Shown piece by piece: positions 15,957 through 24,512 of a stretch of 64,000 nt of DNA. The first letter of the stretch is position 1. The number at the start of each line of letters is the position of its first letter. Below the pieces are notes generated by a model that saw only the letters and a program-made list of their open reading frames with translations, was not told the DNA's origin and ran no database searches. The stretch comes from Ruminiclostridium cellulolyticum H10 (GTDB lineage Bacteria; Bacillota; Clostridia; Acetivibrionales; DSM-1351). Where the stretch lies: NCBI RefSeq assembly GCF_000022065.1, contig NC_011898.1:3351501-3415500 (forward strand), read 5' to 3'. The position numbers and the translations under genes were made by a program.

Positions 15957-16697
15957 TTATCTTTTCTCTTTTTTGTTGGCCGATACAATCAGCATCATGG
16001 GACGGCGCATTTCATCCTGCATCCCCGGAATATCCATCATGTTTTCCGGCGGCTGCGGCTCCACAATCTGATTTATTATAAAACCATTTGAAAGCAGTGT
16101 ATTTAGATATGTGGTCAGTGTTCTATGATATTTTGTAACCTTTTCTCCCAAAAACACAGCTGTCCGTTTGCCCTCATAATAATAATTATCCACCGGAAAA
16201 TGCAGTATTTCTCCTTTTTCGTTATAATGCCAGTCTTGTGTTCCATAGGCAGTAAAAACAGGATGTTCAACCGTAAAAACTAGCTTACCACCAGACTTCA
16301 GTATTCTATATATCTTTTTTACTAAAATCTCATAATCTGCTACATAGTGAAACGCAAGTGAACTTAATATTACATCAAAACTCTCCTCTGGGAATTCCAC
16401 ATCTTCTATAGCACAGCATTTATATTCAACCTGTGGAAAATGCGTTTTTTCTTTGGCTACCTCGAGCATTTTATGAGAAATATCAACACCTACAACAGAA
16501 GAAGCACCGTGTTCCATCGCATAAATACAGTGCCATCCATAGCCGCATCCTAAATCAAGCACACGCTTATCTTTAAAATCCGGCAGCAGCTTTCTCAATG
16601 TTTCCCATTCTCCTGCACCGGCTAGTCCCTGCTGCGAGCGACTCATTTGACTGTATTTTTGAAAAAATATATTATCATCATATTTGTTTTCTTTCAT
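15957..16697 (-). CDS. class I SAM-dependent methyltransferase
   Basis: 246 residues. Motif I is RVLDLGCGYGWHC (about 45-57), the acidic end of strand 2 is VVGVDIS, and SFDVILSSLAFHYV and RILKSGGKLVFTVEHPVF follow. This is the UbiE/SmtA-like small-molecule type. The start codon lies inside the end of the upstream nucleotidyltransferase gene (20-bp overlap), so translation is likely coupled. The substrate is unknown. Confidence 0.8.
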   Translation of the reverse strand: MKENKYDDNIFFQKYSQMSRSQQGLAGAGEWETLRKLLPDFKDKRVLDLGCGYGWHCIYAMEHGASSVVGVDISHKMLEVAKEKTHFPQVEYKCCAIEDVEFPEESFDVILSSLAFHYVADYEILVKKIYRILKSGGKLVFTVEHPVFTAYGTQDWHYNEKGEILHFPVDNYYYEGKRTAVFLGEKVTKYHRTLTTYLNTLLSNGFIINQIVEPQPPENMMDIPGMQDEMRRPMMLIVSANKKEKR

Positions 16698-17547
16698 CTG
16701 AATTCCCCTCGTTTAAAAAGTTATTTATCTCCGTTGCAATTTTTTTCACTTCTTTATAAAGCTTCTCGGTCATATCGTAGCATTCAAAAAGTGAAAGACC
16801 GAGTACTTCAAAAATATGATTAACCCTTTCGGCATATTTTTCAGGTTTATATTCAAAAGTTTCAAGCAGTTTTATAGCTTTCTTTTCGTTAATGCAATAA
16901 GCATTATTACATGCAAATAGTACTTGATTTAAGCATGAAATAATACGAAAAACATGGCCTGCAATATAATATTTATCCTCTGCTCCCGCATTTGCTTTTA
17001 CAAACATTAAAGAGAACTCTGCTTCAAATATAAAAAAGTTTATCAAGTTCTTCTTTAGAGCACCAGGGTAAATTTCTGCCTGATTTTTTAATTCGCATAA
17101 GCTTTCATTCTTAGCATATTGTATCTTGCTGATCGCCAATTCTCCACGATACATAGCACTTATATAACCATGGGGATGCCCAGTCTGATAATTGGCAGTA
17201 ACAATTCCTTGCTCCGTATCTTTGATTATTTGTTCCACCCGTTTTATATCACGTAAAATCAAGTCAACATGATACCCGTTTATAACTAACCATCCGCCGC
17301 CATTAATCCAATCACCCCACGCTCCGGGAGGTACAACAAGGTCGTTTCTATTCTCATCATCCAATTCTGTAGCAATTTGATTAATCGCTGTCAGGTCAAA
17401 TGATTCTGAATTGTAATAGATTCCGATATCTATATCAGAATCCTCTGTATGGGTGCCTCTTGCACGTGAGCCCCCTAATACAATGCCTCCTATGCAAGGC
17501 AAAGAAGATAATTTCTCTGTTACTATTTGAATTACATTATCTACCAT
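16678..17547 (-). CDS. nucleotidyltransferase domain protein
   Basis: 289 residues. The N-terminal GIVLGGSRARGTHTEDSDID contains GGS and the DxD metal ligands of polymerase-beta nucleotidyltransferases. The rest is helical and resembles DUF4037-type or aminoglycoside-adenylyltransferase-like C-termini. AAAAGGGG precedes the ATG. It is the first gene of a coupled pair with the methyltransferase. The acceptor is not known. An antibiotic is possible given the ANT(9)-like gene 2 kb downstream, but housekeeping small-molecule modification is equally possible. Confidence 0.7.
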   Translation of the reverse strand: MVDNVIQIVTEKLSSLPCIGGIVLGGSRARGTHTEDSDIDIGIYYNSESFDLTAINQIATELDDENRNDLVVPPGAWGDWINGGGWLVINGYHVDLILRDIKRVEQIIKDTEQGIVTANYQTGHPHGYISAMYRGELAISKIQYAKNESLCELKNQAEIYPGALKKNLINFFIFEAEFSLMFVKANAGAEDKYYIAGHVFRIISCLNQVLFACNNAYCINEKKAIKLLETFEYKPEKYAERVNHIFEVLGLSLFECYDMTEKLYKEVKKIATEINNFLNEGNSDERKQI

Positions 17548-17562
17548 ACGAACACACCCCTT

Positions 17563-18561
17563 TTATCGATTAAAGACAAAATACTTGTCTCCTCTCTTTT
17601 TCTTTCCGTAGTTCTTCGGGAAGTAATCCTTCCCGAGCTGCCAAACATACTGGTCGATTTGCTTCAGGCTAAATTTATCCAAGCCATAGAAGGCACGGAA
17701 ATCAATCAGTATACCTTTGAATTTAACATAGTCTTTCAAATCACCATCTTGGAAATCTGAGAAGCTATCACGATTTCTAAAATAGCGAAGTACCTCATCG
17801 ACGTAGCTGTCATAAATCGGATAATCGAGTGGATTGTGATGGCTACAATACTTTGTGGCAAAGGAGTAAAAATTCTTCTCTGTATCACCGATAGGTACAT
17901 ACTGGATATCTCCAACAAGAGTAACATCACCAGCCTTAAGCCTCGCATCAATATCCAAAGCGCATATGTGCTTAGCTACTGGATAGATTGAGAAAATATT
18001 CGTACTATAAAAATCATTAAGCGTTGATGCCTTCAAAAGAACATCGATTATGTCTGTATTCTTCGGGCATAGCTCAAAGAACAGTTTATTAAGTGCATCC
18101 TCCTGCAGGTGGTAGTTCTCAAGGCCATCCCACTTAGCAAGATAAAACTCCACCTGCTCAATTGATGGATCAGGAACATCAACATCCATTCTCTTCTTAC
18201 GAGTATATGTACGATTAGCAGTATTTTCATGCTTGGGCGTTGATCGCTCGGCAGCTCCATCAGAAGCTAAGAGTAAACGGAACCTTCTTAGATGAGACAA
18301 GTAACTATTAACAAGTGATTTAACATTGCCGGTCGAATTCTCAGAAAGAGCCTTTATTAAGGAATTCTTCGCCTCATTCTCGAAATCAGTAGCAGTCACT
18401 GTATTCCAGAACAGGTCTTTGCTCCCTTTCCTCCAAAGGTAGAAGGTGTCTGTGTAAGCAGTATTGATTGTTAACTTTGAAATGTTCTGGCTATATAAGA
18501 ATTCTCTGTATAAAGAACGCAGTTCATCATATGATAAATCTTTCATTTTGTTTATATTCAA
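17563..18561 (-). CDS. uncharacterised helical protein, second gene of two-gene module
   Basis: About 332 residues, no named family recognised. Residues 10-60 (LRSLYREFLYSQNISKLTINTAYTD... pattern) look like the SAM-like core-binding fold of tyrosine recombinases, but no catalytic Arg/Tyr domain follows. A charged linker (ENTANRTYTRKKRMD) leads to a helical C-terminal domain. That domain has a striking conserved-looking stretch at 230-255, with ATKYCSHHNPLDYP then IYDSYV. The C-terminus is very basic (YGKKKRGDK), suggesting nucleic-acid binding. The TTG start at 18561 is preferred (GGGGG seven bases upstream). It follows the RHH-like gene by 34 bases and shares its promoter. A defence or toxin-antitoxin role is speculative. 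Confidence 0.6.
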   Translation of the reverse strand: MNINKMKDLSYDELRSLYREFLYSQNISKLTINTAYTDTFYLWRKGSKDLFWNTVTATDFENEAKNSLIKALSENSTGNVKSLVNSYLSHLRRFRLLLASDGAAERSTPKHENTANRTYTRKKRMDVDVPDPSIEQVEFYLAKWDGLENYHLQEDALNKLFFELCPKNTDIIDVLLKASTLNDFYSTNIFSIYPVAKHICALDIDARLKAGDVTLVGDIQYVPIGDTEKNFYSFATKYCSHHNPLDYPIYDSYVDEVLRYFRNRDSFSDFQDGDLKDYVKFKGILIDFRAFYGLDKFSLKQIDQYVWQLGKDYFPKNYGKKKRGDKYFVFNR

Positions 18562-18595
18562 AGTCAAACCCCCTTTACTTTACTCTTTGCTCCTT

Positions 18596-19108
18596 TTAAT
18601 TACAAAAACTCGATTTATATTTCATCAGTGTATCTTCTACCTCGTGCCAAATTGTTACCGTTTCACCGTCATCCTCAAATACTTTACCGTGACTTTTAGG
18701 TCCATCCAACTTCATCTGTGAGTAATTATTCTTAAAAGTGGGCACATACAGTTCTGGGTTGTTTTCGTCACTGCATAAACGCTCCATCAAATTTATGGTA
18801 GCACGACCTGTGGCAGCCACTGCCTTAAAATAAGCACGAATGATTTTGTGGTTATATTGATTCGGCTTTATAGCCCATACTGGGATTCGTTGATTTGCTT
18901 TTCCGTAAAAATCCTTGTTTGTATCTTCATTCTGTTTTGCTACAGTTTTTGGGTTATAGGCTTGTGATGCCTTTTCAAAAGTTTTTGCAATATACCAACG
19001 CATACAACTTTCCACTGCAGCATCTTTTGTTTCATTTGTTAAATTCAATGCGATGCAGAATTTTTCATACACATCTGCATCTACTGTAAAGGTCACGCTC
19101 TTACTCAA
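18596..19108 (-). CDS. ribbon-helix-helix-like regulator with unknown C-terminal domain
   Basis: 170 residues. Residues 1-50 (SVTFTVDADVYEKFCIALNLTNETKDAAVESCMRWYIAK, seen as short beta strand then two helices) fit a ribbon-helix-helix DNA-binding domain. Residues 75-165 form a second domain, with PNQYNHKIIRAYFKAV and ELYVPTFKNNYSQMK, ending SHGKVFEDDGETVTIWHEV. I do not recognise it, but it looks like a winged-helix fold. The start codon is TTG at 19108, with GGAGGTG seven to eight bases upstream. It is the first gene of a two-gene unit preceded by a consensus promoter carrying repeated ACTAAT boxes, consistent with autorepression. Confidence 0.65.
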   Translation of the reverse strand: MSKSVTFTVDADVYEKFCIALNLTNETKDAAVESCMRWYIAKTFEKASQAYNPKTVAKQNEDTNKDFYGKANQRIPVWAIKPNQYNHKIIRAYFKAVAATGRATINLMERLCSDENNPELYVPTFKNNYSQMKLDGPKSHGKVFEDDGETVTIWHEVEDTLMKYKSSFCN

Positions 19109-19139
19109 AGTTTACACCTCCGCTATTACTCTATAGAAA

Positions 19140-19182
19140 ATTATACCACTAATTTATATTTTGTAAATACTAATATACTAAT
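19140..19182 (-). promoter_or_regulatory. promoter with three ACTAAT boxes (candidate RHH operator)
   Basis: Minus strand: TTTACA (19162-19167), 16-base spacer, TATAAT (19140-19145), then GGAGGTG and the TTG start at 19108. The hexamer ACTAAT (plus-strand reading) occurs at 19148-19153, 19169-19174 and 19177-19182. One lies in the spacer, and two 8-bp-spaced copies sit directly upstream of the -35 box. Tandem short direct repeats spaced 8-12 bp are the usual operators of ribbon-helix-helix repressors. Confidence 0.65.
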
Positions 19183-19266
19183 TTGTATTGACTCATAGAA
19201 GTAATATGAAAAACACCCTGCATTTCCGGCAAGTTGTTAGATTCAAATAACATTTTTCTTTTCATT

Positions 19267-20838
19267 TCAATTTTTAACGTCTATACTAATTCCAGCCTTA
19301 AATTCCACCTCAACCCTGTTAGCGTGGATCGTTACCTTTTCAATAAGCCACCTTACTAACTGCTCATCATATTCCTCCAACTCGCAGGATTGTTCATTTA
19401 AGAAATCCGTCATCTCAGCGATGCGTTGCCTTTTCCCTTCTCGCTCTGCACTTTCAACCAGTGCATTTTGCTTTAACTCCCGAAGTCGATAAATTTTATC
19501 AGCTACATCTTCATAGTCGTTCTTGGATTTTGCTTGTATAAGAAGCTGCTGCTGTAATTCTTCCAATTTGCTATCGATGTCATCAGTGGCATTATCATTT
19601 CCTTCATTAAGTATGGCGGCTATGTTTTTCTGTAACGTTGAGAGGAAGGGTTCTTTGTTAGCCAAAAGTTCGTTAATAGCCTTGACCACTGCTGTCTGCA
19701 ATATTTCCTCGTTTATGGTAGGGGCAGTACATTCAGATCCTTTTTCCTCCAAGCGGCTGACGCATCTCCAAACAATAGACTTGTAACCTCGGTTATTCCA
19801 ATGTACCCGTCTGTAAATATTACCGCACTGTCCGCAGTAAACAATACTCGATAAAGCATACTTGCTGCTGTAAACTCTCTTTTTACCGCCTTTCCCGCCA
19901 CGAAGGTTGGCTCTTCGAACCATCTCTTCTTGAACCTGCATAAAAAGCTCGCGTGGAATGATAGGCTCATGGCTGTTTTCCACATAATACTGGGGGACAA
20001 TACCGTTATTCTTGACTCGCCTTTTAGAAAGGAAATCGATCGTATATGTTTTTTGTAGAAGGGCATCACCGATGTACTTTTCATTCTGCAGTATCTTTTT
20101 CAGCGTTTCAGGTCTCCATTTAGATTTGCCTGCTGCTGTAAGAATTCCGTCAGCTTCTAGTCCTCTTGCTATCTGTAAAAGGCTAGCCCCCTCAAGGTAC
20201 TCCCTGTAAATCCGTTTAACCACCTCAGCACCCTCTGGGTCAATCACCAATTGCTTGTTTTCATCCTTGGTATATCCAAGGAAACGCTTATGGTTGACCT
20301 GTACTTCACCTTGCTGATAGCGATACTGAATACCCAGCTTTACGTTCTGGCTTAAGGACTGGCTTTCCTGTTGGGCAAGGGATGCCATAATTGTCAGCAA
20401 GACTTCACCCTTAGAATCCATGGTATTGATATTCTCTTTTTCAAAGAATACGGCGATGTTTTTATCCTTTAATTGACGAATGTATTTAAGGCAATCCAAC
20501 GTGTTTCTGGCAAATCGGCTGATGGATTTTGTAATGATCAGGTCAATTTTTCCTGCCATACATTCCTCAATCATGCGGTTGAACTCTTCACGCTTCTTGG
20601 TATTTGTACCTGTGATACCATCATCCGCAAAAATCCCTGCCAATTCCCATTCCTTGTTTTTCTTAATATAATTTGTATAATGTTCAATCTGAATTTCATA
20701 ACTTGAAGCCTGCTCTTCACTATCCGTTGAAACACGACAGTAAGCAGCCACTCGTATTTTGGGTTTGCTTTCGCTATTTTTATTATTTCCAACCCGTTTA
20801 ATTGCCGGAATCACTGTTACATTCCTACTAACTGCCAC
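19267..20838 (-). CDS. large serine recombinase 1
   Basis: 523 residues. The N-terminal resolvase domain has the nucleophilic Ser37 in [10 protein letters not shown], plus [16 protein letters not shown] and [13 protein letters not shown] recombinase domain and a zinc-ribbon ([12 protein letters not shown] ... WRC ... C) follow, then a coiled coil at about 410-480. This is the full layout of phage integrases and Tn4451-type recombinases, which cut both strands at crossover sites through a 5'-phosphoserine. The start is GTG, with GAGGTG overlapping the previous stop codon. It is last of three recombinase-related genes in one operon at the prophage edge. Confidence 0.9.
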   Translation of the reverse strand: MAVSRNVTVIPAIKRVGNNKNSESKPKIRVAAYCRVSTDSEEQASSYEIQIEHYTNYIKKNKEWELAGIFADDGITGTNTKKREEFNRMIEECMAGKIDLIITKSISRFARNTLDCLKYIRQLKDKNIAVFFEKENINTMDSKGEVLLTIMASLAQQESQSLSQNVKLGIQYRYQQGEVQVNHKRFLGYTKDENKQLVIDPEGAEVVKRIYREYLEGASLLQIARGLEADGILTAAGKSKWRPETLKKILQNEKYIGDALLQKTYTIDFLSKRRVKNNGIVPQYYVENSHEPIIPRELFMQVQEEMVRRANLRGGKGGKKRVYSSKYALSSIVYCGQCGNIYRRVHWNNRGYKSIVWRCVSRLEEKGSECTAPTINEEILQTAVVKAINELLANKEPFLSTLQKNIAAILNEGNDNATDDIDSKLEELQQQLLIQAKSKNDYEDVADKIYRLRELKQNALVESAEREGKRQRIAEMTDFLNEQSCELEEYDEQLVRWLIEKVTIHANRVEVEFKAGISIDVKN

Positions 20839-20841
20839 TTG

Positions 20842-21255
20842 TTACACCTCACTTTCTATCAGACTGTAGGCATATTCCGCCTGTTTGTATAGGTCGTCAT
20901 ATTTTTTCACTAGAGGTTTTGCTTTGAACTTCACAGGGTAATCCGTTTCCGGTTCATCCTTAGGCTCCCATATCCTTCCGAGCTTTTCTGCTCGTTTTCG
21001 TTTTTCCACCCTGGCTTTTTCAAAGGTCTCCTCATCAATAATTGGAGGGTAGAATTCATCGCCAAGGTAGTGCTTGTTTTGCAACATCTTACTAGCTGTG
21101 GCATGGTAGCAGTCTATCCCAGCTTTTTTAGCAGCACCCTTCAAAGAAAGGCCTGACAAATATCCTGAAAATAATTCTTTCACTTGTTCTGCTGCTATAT
21201 CATCTACAACAGCTTTTCCATCTTCAATTCTATATCCATAGGGTGTGTGACCCAT
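20842..21255 (-). CDS. recombinase-domain protein without catalytic domain
   Basis: 137 residues. It begins MGHTPYGYRIEDGKAVVDD and continues with EQVKELFSGYLSGLSLKGAAKKAG and MLQNKHYLGDEFY. This is the central DNA-binding 'recombinase' domain that normally follows the resolvase domain in large serine recombinases. The catalytic Ser domain, zinc ribbon and coiled coil are absent. It starts at the base after the stop codon of recombinase 2 and ends four bases before recombinase 1, so it is co-translated with both. It may be an accessory subunit or directionality factor. Remnant status is less likely given the intact frame and coupling. Confidence 0.75.
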   Translation of the reverse strand: MGHTPYGYRIEDGKAVVDDIAAEQVKELFSGYLSGLSLKGAAKKAGIDCYHATASKMLQNKHYLGDEFYPPIIDEETFEKARVEKRKRAEKLGRIWEPKDEPETDYPVKFKAKPLVKKYDDLYKQAEYAYSLIESEV

Positions 21256-22821
21256 CTAATTCACCAACCTTTCCTTCAATGTGATTCCACATTTTAATTC
21301 AAATCCGACTTCCTCTCGTGAAAAAACAATAATCTTCTCTGCATAACTTTCAAACAACTCATCCTCATAGGCTGTAAGCATTTTGGACTTAGTGGCAAAC
21401 TTGAGCAGTCGATCAACTTCTTCCACTTTTGCAAAATTGCCATTGACGGAACGAGTAAGTAGATCCTTTTCAGCAAGAAGTCTTTCTCTTTCTGCTTCCA
21501 GTGAATTCTTCTCTTTATTAAACAGAGCAGGTTCCAGATACCCTTTGGCCATTAAACCTGTCAGTACCTGGCTCTGCTCCATGTTGTTTACAATTTTAGT
21601 TTCCAACTCTTCAATTCTACGAAAACTCGCTGCATTGTTCTGGTTACGTAACCCCTGCAAAAGTGGTCTTAATATGAACTTCTGACCAAATATGAGTTTA
21701 TTCATCATCGTAACAAATGCAGTCTTTATATCTTCATCTCGAATGAACTGCATAGAACATTCCGTTATATTGCTTATATGCTTACTGCAGCACCAAGCAA
21801 TGTATTTTCTTGGACCGGATGAATGAATCCGTCTTTTAAAGGTACTGCCACATTCCGAGCAGATAATTTTGCCAGAGAAAGAATATCGGTTTAGATATTT
21901 ACTGTTGCGCTTTTCGATGCCTTTTTCCTTTGCCCTTTGATTGAGAATGGCATCTACAGCTTCAAAATCTTCATGGCTGATAATTGCTTCATGGTGGTTT
22001 TCTACTAGATACATATTTTCCTCACCATAATTGGTGTGCCTGTTAAAATGGCTGTCAGTATAAGTCTTTTGCAAAATAACATCGCCGGTATATTTTTCAT
22101 TGGTTAGAATTCCTCGAATGGTAGTAGCTGTCCAACGACCACCTCTTTTTGAAGGGATACCCTTTTGATTAAGATCATTTGCAACTTTCTGTGTGCCTTT
22201 GCCCGATAATACCTCTGCAAAAATATACTTCACAACTTCAGCCTGCTTGAGGTTTACTATCATCTGACCGTCAATATTTTGATACCCATATGGTGGGTAG
22301 GAAATTTTAAAGGTTCCGTTTTGAAATCGTCTTTGAATTGCCCATTTAGTATTTTCAGAAATGGAAATTGACTCACTTTCTGCAAGCCCACTTAAAATGG
22401 AGAGCATCAATTCACTTTCCATTGAACCCGTATTGATGTTTTCCTTCTCAAAATAGATATGAACCCCAAGGTCTATCAGTTTTCGAACCATCTCCAAGCA
22501 GTCTGTAGTATTTCTCGCAAATCGACTGATGGACTTTGTAATGATTAAGTCAATTCTCCCAGTTTCACAGTCTGATAACATTCTAAGTAGGTCAGAGCGG
22601 TTTTCCTTTTTCGTGCCGCTGATTCCCTCGTCATAATATAAGCCTGCATATTCCCATTCTGGATTCGCCTTTATGTAGGTCTCATAATGGGCATTTTGTG
22701 CTTGCAAGCTGACTAGCTGTTCATTACTATCTGTTGAAACACGGCAGTAGGCAACTACTCGTGTTTTTTGCTTAATAAAAGAATTGGCCATATTCCCTTC
22801 TATTTTCGTTATCCTTTTCAT
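21256..22821 (-). CDS. large serine recombinase 2
   Basis: About 521 residues. Catalytic Ser29 in [38 protein letters not shown], then the recombinase domain, a zinc ribbon (IICSECGSTFKRR ... WCC ... C) and a coiled-coil region. The start at 22821 is chosen for AAGGAGGTG upstream, since the ATG at 22848 precedes that site. It is the first recombinase gene of the operon. It shares the domain plan of recombinase 1 but has a diverged C-terminus, so the two are unlikely to recognise the same half sites. One may integrate and the other excise, or both may be needed. Confidence 0.9.
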   Translation of the reverse strand: MKRITKIEGNMANSFIKQKTRVVAYCRVSTDSNEQLVSLQAQNAHYETYIKANPEWEYAGLYYDEGISGTKKENRSDLLRMLSDCETGRIDLIITKSISRFARNTTDCLEMVRKLIDLGVHIYFEKENINTGSMESELMLSILSGLAESESISISENTKWAIQRRFQNGTFKISYPPYGYQNIDGQMIVNLKQAEVVKYIFAEVLSGKGTQKVANDLNQKGIPSKRGGRWTATTIRGILTNEKYTGDVILQKTYTDSHFNRHTNYGEENMYLVENHHEAIISHEDFEAVDAILNQRAKEKGIEKRNSKYLNRYSFSGKIICSECGSTFKRRIHSSGPRKYIAWCCSKHISNITECSMQFIRDEDIKTAFVTMMNKLIFGQKFILRPLLQGLRNQNNAASFRRIEELETKIVNNMEQSQVLTGLMAKGYLEPALFNKEKNSLEAERERLLAEKDLLTRSVNGNFAKVEEVDRLLKFATKSKMLTAYEDELFESYAEKIIVFSREEVGFELKCGITLKERLVN

Positions 22822-22882
22822 CCTCTCACCTCCTTCTTGGCATGTCACATATTACCTCTGAAACCCTTATATATCAACGATT

Positions 22883-23119
22883 TCAGGGCAATATCTCTGC
22901 TAAAAAAGGGGAGAAAGTTTGGCGATTTAATGCGTCTATCTTGTGGAATTCTATTTCAGTTATTAAGCCTTTTTCGAGCATCCTTCTCAGCAATTTTTCT
23001 GCCTGGATATAATCAAACTCACGTTGTAGCTGTTCCTGAGATACTCTCTTTGATTCGATGCTTTTGTCTATAACCTTATCTGAAATCTTTGTAACTTTTT
23101 TATCCTCGTGCTGATTCAC
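22883..23119 (-). CDS. SHOCT-like small protein upstream of recombinases
   Basis: 78 residues. The C-terminal half (QREFDYIQAEKLLRRMLEKG then LITEIEFHKIDALNR) fits a SHOCT domain, a short helical hairpin often found at protein ends. The N-terminal half is polar and lysine-rich. The start is GTG with GGAGGTG eight bases upstream. It is the leader gene of the recombinase operon and is preceded by the conserved CTCAAC-N16-GGCTATTAG motif. Small genes ahead of serine recombinases sometimes encode directionality factors. That is only a suggestion here. Confidence 0.65.
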   Translation of the reverse strand: MNQHEDKKVTKISDKVIDKSIESKRVSQEQLQREFDYIQAEKLLRRMLEKGLITEIEFHKIDALNRQTFSPFLAEILP

Positions 23120-23132
23120 TAGGAATCACCTC

Positions 23133-23168
23133 CTACCTAATAGCCGTGGGAACATGTCGAAGTTGAGG
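23133..23168 (-). promoter_or_regulatory. CTCAAC-N16-GGCTAWTAG motif, copy 1
   Basis: Minus strand: CCTCAAC, 16 bases, GGCTATTAGGTAG, directly before the ribosome binding site of the SHOCT-like gene. The same two blocks with the same 16-base spacing recur at 54348-54383 and 61406-61441. The function is unknown. A promoter-like layout is possible, though here the second block is only 18 bases from the start codon. Confidence 0.6.
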
Positions 23169-23195
23169 ATTTGTAGAATTTAATTAAATCAAGGC

Positions 23196-23234
23196 ATAAA
23201 AAAAGAGCCTGCAAAGGAAGAACCCCCACAGGCT
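23196..23234 (-). terminator. intrinsic terminator of the late/lysis operon
   Basis: Minus strand: AGCCTG (23229-23234) and CAGGCT (23206-23211) form the stem, followed by CTTTTTTTA. It lies 80 bases after the amidase stop and just before the recombinase operon, so late transcription probably stops here. Confidence 0.75.
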
Positions 23235-23313
23235 AGATAAATTAATAGTTTAATACTTTATTTTAGAGACTTTGTGAAAATCAAGCAACACCGTTTTTAA
23301 CTTGCCCTTTTGA

Positions 23314-24015
23314 TTAATCATACTTAATAAATGCATCCGTAAAGCCTGCTTTTTTAGCTTTGGCAAGCTGTGCCTCAGCATTTGCTTTAACAGAATAAGC
23401 ACCGATCTGCACACGGTAATATTTCTTATTCACCGTGTCTGCTGGTTTATTTTCGGCACTTAATAGTTTCTTTACATCCGCTCGAAAGGTGTCCATACTC
23501 TTCCCATGCTTAGGAAACCAGTGCATCACGTCTGCATGATTACTGGCAATGCCTCGTTTATAACCTTCGCTATGACAAATGATATCTCTTTCACTAAACC
23601 CATAAAGTTTGCAAAGATATACACAAAGCTCCACAGCTTCCTTATAAACAGCAGAAAAATACGAGGCATCGGTCAAACCGTCCTCGCAAATTTCAAAACC
23701 AATATGGGAATTATTAGCAGCTCCTCCAGCATGCCAACCTCGGTGATTCCAAGGCAATGTTTGATAGGTAGCAATGGAACCATCTGCTAATTTGCCAATA
23801 AAGGCATGAACACAAACTTGACGCCCTCCAGGTTTGTCTTGATTCCAATGGTTGTTATACTGGTTCTTTCCTAGCAAGCCATCGTCTGGGCCAACGTAGC
23901 GCTTCAACCACGGGTTGTTAGCTCCCGTTGAGTGAATCATGATACCCTTCGGTGTTATTGTTTTGCCCGCTTTATAGCAGGCATTGTTCGTAAGTAATAG
24001 TTTGCGTAGATTCAT
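23314..24015 (-). CDS. phage endolysin, N-acetylmuramoyl-L-alanine amidase with SPOR domain
   Basis: 233 residues. Residues 20-175 are an Amidase_2 (PGRP-like) zinc domain: His28 in GIMIHSTG, HRGWHAGG at 91-98, and a later CHSEGYKRGIASNHADVMHWF with His165 as a likely second ligand. It hydrolyses the bond between MurNAc and L-Ala in peptidoglycan. Residues 199-233 (KKYYRVQIGAYSVKANAEAQ) are a SPOR-type repeat, which binds glycan strands lacking stem peptides. There is no signal peptide, so export needs the holin encoded just upstream, whose stop overlaps this start by four bases. Confidence 0.9.
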   Translation of the reverse strand: MNLRKLLLTNNACYKAGKTITPKGIMIHSTGANNPWLKRYVGPDDGLLGKNQYNNHWNQDKPGGRQVCVHAFIGKLADGSIATYQTLPWNHRGWHAGGAANNSHIGFEICEDGLTDASYFSAVYKEAVELCVYLCKLYGFSERDIICHSEGYKRGIASNHADVMHWFPKHGKSMDTFRADVKKLLSAENKPADTVNKKYYRVQIGAYSVKANAEAQLAKAKKAGFTDAFIKYD

Positions 24016-24428
24016 TTATAGTCCTCCTTGTCGCTTCTATTGTGAAGCTGCTCTAATATATCCTTGAGTTTCTGTGGCACAGGCAGACCAACATGAACAG
24101 CATTTTCAAGTATGGATATGCCTTCATTTGAAAGATAAAAAAAGATGACCGCTGTTCGTATAACAGAGCCATCTCCAATAACGTTTTTATCAATAATGTG
24201 ACCGATTGCTACCAGTGAAAAGATGAGTACTTTCTTGAATATGCCGCGAAAGCCTACCTCACTGGATAGCTTTTTATCAAGCACAGCACACATTAAACCT
24301 GTGATGTAATCAATCACAACAAAAGTAAGTAAAGCATATAAAAATCCGTCCCATCCTCCGAGGAAATACCCAAGCCAACCACCAATAGCGGCAAATGTCA
24401 CTTGAATCCAGTTCCAAATCTCTCTCAT
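24012..24428 (-). CDS. phage holin family protein
   Basis: 138 residues. Hydrophobic segments at about 8-22, 28-50 and 65-82 and around 90-105, with the family-typical YALLTFVVIDYITGLMCAVLDKKLSSEVGFRGI stretch (two parts) of the phage holin / toxin-secretion holin family. It forms membrane lesions that release the amidase at lysis. It overlaps the amidase start by four bases. Confidence 0.9.
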   Translation of the reverse strand: MREIWNWIQVTFAAIGGWLGYFLGGWDGFLYALLTFVVIDYITGLMCAVLDKKLSSEVGFRGIFKKVLIFSLVAIGHIIDKNVIGDGSVIRTAVIFFYLSNEGISILENAVHVGLPVPQKLKDILEQLHNRSDKEDYK

Positions 24429-24512
24429 TGTCTTAACCTCCTATCATTTTGATTGCATAAAAAAACGCCAGCCGAAATAGGCAAGCGTATACTTGTATAG
24501 GTTATTCTTCCT

